Positions 55,535 through 64,000 of a DNA stretch of 64,000 bases are shown in pieces. The position numbers and the translations under genes were made by a program. Numbering within the stretch: position 1 is the first letter of the stretch; the number at the start of each line of letters is the position of its first letter. Where the stretch lies: NCBI GenBank assembly GCA_032358165.1, contig JAALGY010000036.1, positions 930,001 through 994,000 on the forward strand, in the 5' to 3' direction. Under the pieces are notes generated by a model that was not told the DNA's origin, ran no database searches, and saw only the letters and a list, made by a program, of their open reading frames with translations. Origin of the DNA: Diplosphaera chodatii (Eukaryota; Chlorophyta; Trebouxiophyceae; Prasiolales; Stichococcaceae).

Positions 55535-58341
55535 TATGTAGCCATCAGGGTGGCAGCTCGTCGACTGCAGGCGGCAGCCTGTGCCCACCGCACAAGCAGG
55601 CGATCGATCCTGCTGACCCCAAGCTGCAGCGCCATGGCACTGCGATGGCTGTTCCCCGGGAGCAGCCCATCAGTGCGACGCGCGTCCGGCGCTGCTCGTC
55701 CATGGGCACACTCGAGGTCGGTGATGACGTCACACTAGATTGCGAATAATGAATGCTGATTTCGCGGTCTTCTTCGGCTGTTGGTTCTTGCTTGCGACAC
55801 ATGATGTGGCAGGCATCACGCTCAGCAAGCGGGAGTTGCTGCCAGCGCAACTCCCGCTGGCAGAACGATTGAAACCAAGCACACAGTGGTAATTACACTG
55901 CACATGGACAGCACTCATCACAGCTAGCCTCAACATGCCGATAGCCGATTTCTGTGGATACAGGTGCCCTGGCTGCGTAATGCCCTCCAGCAAGGTGTGG
56001 ATGCCAGTTTGGTCATCCAAGGGGTGGATGCAGTCGCACGGGAGGTAAGACGGCTTCACAGCAACAAGCGCAAGCTGACAAATCATGTTATCATTATTAT
56101 GCCCGTGGTGAGGCACGGCAATGAATCCACAGTCCCTGTGTGAAAGCACACGTTCACCCTGCCGTGCAATGCTTCGGTCTTAATATAGCTGCATTCATCC
56201 GCTGCAGACCTTGCAGCAGCCGGAGGAGCAGACATCATACTCACTAGCGCAACCTCAGGTGTTGCTGGATGAAGTTGGTGTGTGTGGTGTTGCGTCACTG
56301 TCAGAATACATTCCCTGCAAGTTGCTTGGGTTTCATCATCCCTGGCATCTGCCATGGCAGTGTCTTGAGGAGGTATCAGCAGGTTGCATACATATGGAGA
56401 TGCTCCCAAAGCCATCGAGCGACACGCTTCTCTTGAATACTGCAGGCCTTGGCAACCATGCAGCATTCAGCAGTGAATGCGGTGCACTCAGCCGAAGCAT
56501 GGCAGCAATTCCACGATCAGATCGATGACGACCTGCTTGGGCTTGGGGCAGATGGGGAGCAGCCGGACACTGCTGTCAGCTGCTGCTACGATGCTGTCAC
56601 CGCCAATTACCGTGCATGCCAAACGGCGCTGGTTGCTGGCATCGGGCAGCCATCCGCAGCCGCAAAGGCACCAGGACCTTCATCCATTCTACGCCTACAG
56701 GAGCGCAAGGTGGCTGCAGATTGGAACACGGGGTCCAGCGCATGTTCTGTTTTTGGCGACCGGAAGACATTCATGCACTTGGATTCAGCATGTGCCTGTG
56801 GTGCGGTGCTGCTCGGTAGCTCGGCCGCGATATGTGACCTTGTGTGTGACCGCCCTGGCTTGTCTAGCGCTAAAGCAGGACAGTAGACCTCCTGTGCGTG
56901 CTGTGCATGCAGCAGGCGCCCCCGACTACGATGGCGGATGCCAAGCAAGGCGTCAGAATGGTGTTCCTGGACGAAGTGTTGTCCTCGCTGGGACTCTACG
57001 ACGAGGAGGAGGCCTGTCTGTTCGCTACGCAGGTGACACTTCCCTGGCACGTCGCACAGGAACAGGAAACATTACTCACATGAAAGCGTTGCACCCTATC
57101 TTGCGGCAGATGGCCACAGTTGGTGATTTGCACCAATCATCGCGCCGAGTTGGGCGCCTGCATGCGTCCTGCGCTCAGCAAGGGCAAATATTCAGAAGCC
57201 ATCAGAAGATTTCATGTACAGCTAGAGCTTGTGCATCCCAGCAAGGCAGCCCCACAAATGGCCACCCATCTGCATCTGCACGATGTCCTGCTTCCATACG
57301 ACACCAAATCAGCTGTGATGTGCCTGTTACTGATAATCAGCTCACTGTGTTGTGTTTGGCAGGCACCCGATGCTCTGTGGGAAGCACAGCAGCTGATGGG
57401 CGGGCTCATCGACCCTGAAGCCCGGCCGCTGTACAGCTACGTGTTTGGCGGCGTCCTGCCACATTCCCAGCATGCCCGTTTCAGATGCGTATCGGAGGTG
57501 CATCCGAGTCCGAGTACCTGGAGTTGGGCGCCTCTGTGCAGCAGGTGCAGTGCACTGCCTGGCCGTCTAACATTGACCACAAACTTCTACCGAGGAGATG
57601 TCTTTGCACAATCACTACTGGTTTAAAGCTCAACACCTAAACCTGGCCACGTCAGCTGGCGCCAGGACAGCAGCATGCTCGCCAGCGCGCTGCTCAAGGA
57701 AAGAATGGATGGCCACTGTTGTGCTGTGGACTGCAGGCGCTTCTCGTCGCTGTCCGCACCTGCAGCGGGCTGACATCGATGGTTTGACATTGTGTGTGGA
57801 AGGCTGGCACTGGCAGTCAATCTTATGCCGCAGTAGTGCCTTGCTGTTTCTGCAAGACCCACGGATGATACTTGCACATTGTGAAATAGCAGATTGGTGC
57901 CCCTGAGGCCTAGAATAAACCACCTATTGCTGTGACATGACATCGCTGTAGAACACATGGCTTCCTATTCCAGTGCTTGCCGCCACAGAGTTCAACCTGA
58001 CCACGAGCTCGCCCTCACTCATCATGCCCGATGCCTCATCATCAGCAACGCACCACAGGCAGAGCGGTAGTATGGGGGCTCGTGCTCGACATAAGCTGCA
58101 GATGGCGACGGCGACAGCAGCAGCCGATGCTGGCAGCGTTGAGCGCTGCAAATTCGAGTATAATGTCACTTTTGCAAGTATTCATAATGGCAAGTCTGTG
58201 GACGTGATCTTAATAGGGATCCACGACAGCACTGATGACGCCATAGTCTTGGGTGTACCGCATGGGCAACACTTGTGTACGACAGCAGGCTCTCCACCAG
58301 GTTCTGCAGCACCGCAGATCATGTTGTGTGGCAACTGTTGA
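55535..58341 (+). CDS. Candidate 3' exons of the SBP gene, or a separate unrecognised gene
   Basis: A series of plus-strand blocks with good splice borders follows the SBP exons. They are GGSLCPPHKQAIDPADPK with RRCSSMGTLE (about 55555-55715); VPWLRNALQQGVDASLVIQG (about 55965-56043); LQQPEEQTSYSLAQPQ (about 56208-56257); SAEAWQQFHDQIDDDLLGLG (about 56490); PPTTMADAKQGVRMVFLDEV (about 56925); APDALWEAQQLMGGLIDPEA (about 57362); and LAATEFNLTTSSPSLIMPDA leading to EYNVTFASIHNGKSVDVILI, with a stop near 58339. No gene boundary is obvious between 55453 and here. Large SBP proteins are known in algae and plants, so one long gene is plausible. I recognise no second domain. Exon choices are tentative. 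Confidence 0.4.
55828..55858. repeat. Hairpin: 11-bp perfect inverted repeat, 9-base loop
   Basis: AGCGGGAGTTG is followed after nine bases by CAACTCCCGCT. It lies in a presumed intron or intergenic stretch between coding-like blocks near 55.7 and 56.0 kb. It is GC-rich and stable if transcribed. No small-RNA class can be assigned. Confidence 0.85.
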
Positions 58342-58510
58342 CAGTGGGTGGGCTCATCGCAGGAAGCTCAATGATTGAGCTGCATCATGCTCTCGTTCAC
58401 TATTGCTCATATACACCAGGGAACGACCGGAGCTCTACATCCTTTGCGTTCAGCTCTGACGGAGGTTTGCAGCGATCCGTGCGTGCATAGTCCGCTCATC
58501 CTACAGTTTT

Positions 58511-60716
58511 TCAGTTGAAGCCTCTTGGCCCATGCTTGGGCATTGTCACGTCGCCGACGCCTGACAAGCCGTGCTTCAAAGAACGGGGGTTCGCCCACGG
58601 CGAATTGTAGTATCCCAGGTCCATGTCTGCCTCCAGCCGCTGCATAGAATCAGATGTATAACCATTTCAGAATACAAACATCATAAGCTGGACCTCTGAT
58701 TGTAGGCTGCCTATATGGCAATTCGCCTGGAGGACGTCAAGGCTACATGTTCAACTAGGAGGACATGAACGCCTGTTGACAGCCTCAGACACGACATTTG
58801 GCGATTTGGGGGTCAGGTGTCAGCACACCTTGTCTTTCTCCTGCCACTGGTAGTAGAATGCCAACATTTGGTCATATTCTTCTGGTGGTGGATCCTGCAC
58901 ACAGAAGGAGCTGCAGGATGTACCGAGTGCCGCTGCATATAGAATGCAGGATGGACGTGACCCACGCACAGGTTGATGCGCCTATGCCCCTTTGATCGGG
59001 CCTGCCGACAGCCAGTAGTGGCATGCGAGCTGTTGTAATCGTCAGACGCCATGATTCCTGTGCCTTGCAGCAGGCAGTTGCCAGATGCACGGAGTTGTGA
59101 CCCACCATGGACCTGGGAGGTGCCGGCTCCTTGGCGTGCTGCACAGTCACTGTGACCCGCGTCTTGTCATTGCGGCCGACCTCCATCGCCAGTGTCTTCC
59201 CATTGTCCAGCTTGCGGCTGGCCACCCACAGCACCGCGGTGTCCGGCGCAATATCTGCATGTATGGCCTGTGCAAAGAGGACCAACAGAGTCACCACACC
59301 TGAGAATGTTGGATCAAGCAGGCTGGTCGTCAGGCACGGGTGTGTGTTGCATGATATATTCCGGGCCCACAGCACCACATTTCGCTGCATATGTGCTGGC
59401 AATGTGTAGGGCATTGTGCCATTGCTGCCATGCCGGGCAACTGGCAGCTCAACTCAGACGGAGCTGCCTCCTCAGCGAGGGCCTGTCTGAAGGCGTCCCC
59501 GCCAGTGGCCAGCCCCAAACATGCGTCGCTTGCTGCGGCCTGGATGACGCTAATCACAGCCTGCAGCTCGGCTGCAGTGAGTAGGTGCCGCTGCGATGCC
59601 CGTTCCTGGCCAAACAGGTTATGATTCTGAGCAACCATCTCATACAATGGTTTTGCCATGCCAGTGCACCTGACCAGAAATTGACTGCCATCTGCGAGCT
59701 TGAAGACCAATACACAACGATGCATGCTGGCCTCACCGTGACAATGAGCTGGGATGCTGCCAGCAGCGCTCGGCACAGCGCCTCGAAGTGCTCGTCCGCT
59801 TCTGATACCGCAGGCGGCCTTGTTATTGTCCCAGATGCGTCTGGCGTTGTGGAGTCGGCATCGTGTACGGCTACGGGTGCCGCCTCCATGTTTGCGGGTT
59901 GTGCAGTCTTTGTGGCCAAGGCGCCCACAGTGTGGGGCACTTCAGCGGTGCGCGCACAGCATGAGCCTGCTGCGGTTGGTAAGTCGCTTGCGCTGCTTGC
60001 AGGTCGCTGTGCTGCGCTTTCTGTGAGCTTCTCTGAGTGTGCACTGCAGCTCATGTCATCAAGAGCTGCTGCTGTGCCAGCTCCCGCAGCACTGTCATCG
60101 CCAGCATCCTTGACTGGCAACTCGCTGACACGCTGACCTTCCAGGGCAGGGACACCAGCAGACTCAGCGCTAGCCTTTTGAGTTTGCGAACCGGCGGTGC
60201 TATTGGCGGTGTTCGGACTCTCATCATCGTCAGAGTCTGCTGGCTCTTGCTTTGGGGTGGGCTCTGAAGACTGTAGGACCTGCTGTGCGAAGCGCGCGCC
60301 CTCGGTGCAGATTCTGCATCGACAGGATACCTGCTCTGACTGCACAAAGGCCGCACGCCGCTCGCACACATGCGACCCAGACTGCAACAACGCAGAGGTG
60401 GGTTGGATGGGCGAATCCGGTCGGCGTACCTCCGGATGCGGCGGATCAGGTTGTGCATCTCAGCGGCCTGCGTAGCGACTTTGCTCACCGGTGTGACTGC
60501 CGGCACCTCGATGTAGAACTGCACCTTCTTGTCTCTCTGCATAGCAGAATCCAGCAGCACGACTCACATCTCGAAACAAAACGGTCTAGTCCACCGGGCT
60601 GTCGCATGGTCGCATGCTGGACATGCCATGCATGTTGCCGCGCTGCAGCGCTGTTGTGTGTGAAGTCTCAGACTGGCCACTAGCCACTGTCTCACCTTCA
60701 CATGCAGAAACACCAT
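58511..60716 (-). CDS. CFAP298: CFAP298 (cilia- and flagella-associated protein 298; FBB18/C21orf59 family)
   Basis: Cytosolic factor needed to assemble axonemal dynein arms. The first exon is only 21 nt (60696-60716, MVFLHVK), joined to RDKKVQFYIEVPAVTPVSK with AAEMHNLIRRIRR, then ICTEGARFAQQ. This matches the animal N terminus MVLLHVKRG..QFL, and the R-LCSEM.ELA helix. A long acidic/Ser/Ala-rich insert follows (from PKQEPADSDDDESPNTAN to TITRPPAVSEADE; about 59760-60260). Then FEALCRALLAASQLIVT, RHLLTAAELQAVISVIQAAA, DTAVLWVASRKLDNGKTLAM with GRNDKTRVTVTVQ (about 59120-59260), EEYDQMLAFYYQWQEKDK (about 58840-58890), and the last exon RLEADMDLGYYNSPWANPRS with LKHGLSGVGDVTMPKHG. The YLNSPWADN..LKRHFHGV ending of the family is clearly kept. 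The insert is unusually long. Confidence 0.88.
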
Positions 60717-61275
60717 CGTGAAGCTAAGTACGGTTCAGTCAGGCCGCTGTGCTGATGATCGAGTAAGCGTTGCGTTGGCAAGTCCTGTCTGGTGCCGCAG
60801 TGGCTACCAACCTTTCGTCGTGTTGACACCTTCAGCGTTAACACTCGATAGCCAGTCTGATGCCATTGCATGCATGGGTAAATCTCGAGTCCTATGCCCA
60901 GCAGGTGGCCACGGCGCGGGCGGTCGGCCTGCCCAAGAGGAAGCTGCCGGCAGGCTGGCGAACTTCCTGCAGCCACAAAATCCTGGAAAGTGGGCAACCT
61001 GTGCATCTGCGCGCAGCACAACGGCTCATCTGCCAGGCGCAGTCCAGCGTCCTCCGTGAGGTGTCATGCACCGGGCAGCTGGTCAGCCACAGCGCACACC
61101 AATTGGGTGCAAGTCTGTTTGAACATTGGCATTGCGCAGTCGAGGGCAGGTGCAGCTGGTCGATCTGCGTGACTGAGTGCAGCGGCCACCATCCTATAAC
61201 GGATGTGATCCATTGGAAGGCAACAGAGCCGAAAGGAGCGGGACCTATAGGTGGCAGGGTGCTGCGTCTAGCTGC
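60717..61275. promoter_or_regulatory. Divergent intergenic region, CFAP298 / ACBP
   Basis: About 560 bases between the CFAP298 start (minus) and the ACBP start (plus). It probably carries both promoters. The right limit moves if the ACBP starts at an upstream ATG (61177) in the same open frame. No TATA box stands out. Confidence 0.4.
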
Positions 61276-63259
61276 ATGGCGGCGCCGCGGCATGCTGCAC
61301 AACCGCAGCTGACAAGCCACATGCTTGACGACGACGAGCACATTGGTGCACATGTTGACAGCGGGTCAGACGGTGGGCCAGACGAAGACAGCGTTGACGC
61401 CGTGTTTCAGTCTGCAGCAGATGCTGTCGCAGCAGCGGTGGCCGCCTCCCCAGCGGCGCTGCAGCAGGATGATAAGCTGCTGCTATACGGCCTGTATAAG
61501 CAGGTGGTCATCCACTAGCGGTACTGCCCTGCTCTGGCCAGATTCCCCAGTAGTCACATTGAAGGCACGCAGACCCATACTCCATCTGTTACGGAGGACA
61601 CTAGCTTTGACATGCCGCTTGCAGCAGCAATGTCGCCCCTACCATAAACGATCGATGGGCCTTCGGAAATACAGGCAGTGGAGGGGCCCTGCACATCACA
61701 GCGCCCGGCCTTCTGGGACATGAAGGCGCGATCCAAATGGTGAACCTGTGAGTCCCCATGGCTGGGCTAGACAGACAGCTGATCATGCAAGGCCAACACC
61801 TCATTTTACAGACCCTCTCAGGGCAACCCCACTAGCATCAGTGTAAGCGCTGACATCTGCTGCAGCAGACTGTGATCTCTCGCTGCTTTGCAGTACAGGG
61901 AGGCTTGGCGGCGGTGGGACCAGATGCCAGCTGAGGGGGCCAAGGGCGCCTATGTTGATGTGAGCATCACCAGTAACGTTCAAGTGCATTTCACGCCTTT
62001 GAATAGCAACGCTATGAAAGAACTGCAGATGTGTACGGTTAACTGGAGCTACATTCGCTCCTGTGCAGGCGGTGTGCCAACTCCTGGACTGGTCCGCACC
62101 CGGCAGCAGAGCCGGGGCTGAACAGCCGCACCCGTCAGGCAGGGAACAGCATGGCGCGAATGCGAGCGGCGGCGGCGGTGGCTGGAAGCAGCAACAGGGC
62201 GGGTTTGGCCCAGTTGTGAGCACGCTCGCAGCCAGCGATGCTGCAGGCGCTGACGAGGTGCCCGGCAGCTGCAAAATGCTCCTCCAATGGTCCATGTCCC
62301 AGCACCTGCAGGCAGACCCTCTGGATAGGACTGCTGCTGACCTTTGTCACCCGGTCATTAGCTCAGTGGCTGGGTCAGCCACGCAGTGGACAAGGCAGAG
62401 CCTGCGGCCCTCCGCAGCATGCTGTGCAGCAAGGAGCAGCAGCTTGGAGTTCCTGCCGCACCTACATCCCGCAGCTTACCTGCATGTCAGTGAAAGCAAT
62501 GGCCAGATGTGCCAGGACACTGCCGCTGCAGGGCCTGTGCTGGCGGTTCCGACAGCGCATGACGCCACACAGCACTTTAAGACAACTTCTGCCTGAACTG
62601 CACTGCCAGCCGTCATCACCAGCGCCAATGTGCTGTCACCTGCAGGCAGCCCCATCAGCGTTGCACGCAGCCGCGGCAGCGGACGACGTTGACGCAGCAG
62701 AGGCGGCGCTCGCTGCGGGGTGTGGCGTGGACCTGCGGGATGGCGAGGGGGCGACGCCGCTGCACTGGGCAGCCGACCGCGGGTCCATGCAGGTGTGTGC
62801 TGTGCCATCAAGCATGTGGCAGCCTTAGAGGGCAACAAAGCAATAGGTACCCATCAACTTGACTGATGACATGCACAGCCGGTAAAGTGCCTGAGCGTGT
62901 GAGCACAGGCTTCATGGCTAGGTTTTACTGGTAAGTGAGCTTGGGGGGCTGTGATGCTGCGTGCGCAGGTGATGGCTTTGCTGATTGAGCGAGGTGCTGA
63001 CATCCACGCCCAAGACATAGATGGGCAGACGCCACTGCAGTATGCCCGACTGTGCGAGCAGGTGATACACAAGCTGCCCTTCGACTCCGTGTTCCCCACG
63101 TTGAGGTGGTCAGCTGCTGGACTGTATGCTTGGCGTGGTACTCCCTGGTTCTTGCTATCTTTTTGCTAAGCCCATGGCACCTGCCTGCACCTGCAGGTTG
63201 ACGCTGCCAGTGCACTGCTGGCGGGGGGAGCAGACGATCGATACACCACTGATTCCTAA
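61276..63259 (+). CDS. Acyl-CoA-binding protein with ankyrin repeats
   Basis: Binds and carries long-chain acyl-CoA esters. The start is MAAPRHAAQPQLTSHMLDDD, followed by an acidic stretch. The ACB domain: VDAVFQSAADAVAAAVAAS, then DDKLLLYGLYKQ (exon 1), AVEGPCTSQRPAFWDMKARS with KW (about 61672-61739), EAWRRWDQMPAEGAKGAYVD (about 61905-61960). These are the YxLYKQA..G and KW.AW motifs of the family, with the acyl-CoA-contacting Tyr and Lys. The next exon opens AVCQLLDWS and then has a Gly/Gln-rich linker. Three ankyrin-type exons close the gene: ALHAAAAADDVDAAEAALAA with DGEGATPLHWAADRG; VMALLIERGADIHAQDIDGQ with TPLQYARLCEQ; and VDAASALLAGGADDRYTTDS before TAA. The layout matches ankyrin ACBPs (plant ACBP1/2, animal ACBD6). 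No N-terminal membrane anchor is seen, unlike plant ACBP1/2. Confidence 0.88.
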
Positions 63260-63895
63260 GAGATAGCCACCCTGCAAAGCTGCATGTCAACTTTTTAGCA
63301 GTTGTTAGCAGCTGTCAGGTGTATGGTTGCTGGTCAGAATGCAGCAGGGAGCATCAGCTGCGGACCGCCTGGCCGTGTATCATTGCTGTGTTGGTACTGT
63401 CGTCGGATACCGGCGTGTTCTGTCCAAAGGGCTCACGCCTGATGTTTTGCTGTTGCTTCAAGCATGCACGAACTTTCTCTGCTTGACAGGCATGACTAGA
63501 GAGAGGTTGCAATTGCATGCATTCATGGCCAAGTTGCATGCACGGTGTTATATAACTGGCGGTTCAGCCCGGAACATTTCGCCACTGCTCAACGGGCATG
63601 CCCTTTGAAACGACGGCCAATCACATGCAACGGCTCTTTCGGAGGCTGAAACCCGCCCACCTCATTTGTGCTTGAAACCCGACAAGCAGTGCGTCAATGG
63701 AACTCATGAGGGCAATGCAGGCTCGTCAGATCATGCTAGTATGACTGCGAGCATAGGGGCCCCATAGCCAGGGTACAATGACCATGTAATACATGCATGG
63801 TGCAGCTAGCTGGTGCAAGCTTGCAGGCTTGAGCGGCGAGTCAATTGTGTGTCGTGTGGTTCGTTGCTTGACAGCTCTGAACTAGCGTGGCAAGC
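63260..63895. other. Intergenic
   Basis: About 640 bases after the ACBP stop. An open frame at 63327-63608 has no family or splice support. I see nothing else. Confidence 0.4.
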
Positions 63896-64000
63896 ATGGC
63901 TGACCTGTGGAGCAGCTGCCTCGTGAGGCTGGAGAGCCTGTCACCCGCCGCCAGGCGTGGCGCAGAAGACAGCAGTCCTGAGGCTGATGTAGATAATGAC
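63896..64000 (+). CDS. Start of an unrecognised gene (truncated by window end)
   Basis: An ATG in a purine-A context (CAAGCATGG) opens 35 codons, MADLWSSCLVRLESLSPAAR and then an acidic stretch (EDSSPEADVDND), open to the window edge. Too short to identify. Confidence 0.4.
   Translation, partial: MADLWSSCLVRLESLSPAARRGAEDSSPEADVDND

Noticed and set aside
56477..57418. 313-codon plus-strand frame
   Set aside because: Crosses probable introns in a different frame from the better-supported blocks (SAEAWQQFHDQIDDDLLGLG; ADAKQGVRMVFLDEV).
59585..60136. 183-codon plus-strand frame
   Set aside because: Antisense to the low-complexity insert of CFAP298.
1..64000. CRISPR arrays, bacterial operons, prophage or insertion sequences
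   Set aside because: The genes are spliced and eukaryotic; no spaced direct-repeat array, transposase or integrase is seen.

Overview
This window is a piece of a nuclear genome from a green alga, most likely a trebouxiophyte-like chlorophyte. It is GC-rich. Nearly every gene is broken into short exons of about 20 to 350 nt, separated by introns of roughly 80 to 400 nt with GT donors (often GTGAG or GTGCGC) and almost invariable TGCAG acceptors. Plastid and mitochondrial targeting sequences, a plastid terminal oxidase, a Pol III tRNA gene and Ser/Pro-rich cell-wall proteins all point to a photosynthetic eukaryote. The genus is not determined. Gene models below were joined by hand by matching reading phase across introns; spans are firmer than individual exon edges.

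Layout. 0-1.2 kb: 3' end of an unrecognised plus-strand gene. 2.0-7.2 kb: tandem duplication of a DUF6891-like gene (copies at 2207-3783 and 4996-6667) with an (AT)n tract between them. 7.6-11.5 kb (minus): plastid-type dihydrolipoamide dehydrogenase (E3 of the plastid pyruvate dehydrogenase complex). 11.7-16.5 kb (plus): DDT/WHIM-domain chromatin protein with a Gln-rich tail. 16.9-19.4 kb (minus): mitochondrial pyruvate dehydrogenase E1-beta. 19.6-21.8 kb (plus): HIRIP3/CHZ-type histone chaperone. 22.3-25.1 kb (plus): ALG6 glucosyltransferase. 25.4-29.7 kb (plus): cyanobacterial-type NFACT/RqcH protein with a probable plastid transit peptide.

30-32.9 kb: two head-to-head copies of an unrecognised small gene. 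33.2-35.2 kb: another unrecognised plus-strand gene. 36.5-37.6 kb: a stand-alone allophanate hydrolase C-terminal-like domain. 38.2-41.9 kb (minus): an expansin that runs without an evident break into a fasciclin domain. 43.0-46.1 kb (plus): a second, divergently transcribed expansin with a Pro/Ser linker and an extra C-terminal module. 47.5 kb: tRNA-Arg(CCG). 48.4-53.2 kb (plus): plastid terminal oxidase. 54.4-55.5 kb (plus): SBP-box transcription factor, possibly continuing to 58.3 kb. 58.5-60.7 kb (minus): CFAP298, a ciliary-dynein assembly factor. 61.3-63.3 kb (plus): acyl-CoA-binding protein with ankyrin repeats. 63.9 kb: start of one more gene.

Themes. Two subunits of pyruvate dehydrogenase complexes from different organelles lie 5 kb apart, separated by a chromatin gene. 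Two chromatin factors (DDT protein, HIRIP3) are close by. Two expansins form a divergent pair that probably acts on the cell wall. Many neighbours are divergent (LPD/DDT, PDB1/HIRIP3, the novel pair, the expansins, CFAP298/ACBP) with short shared promoter regions.
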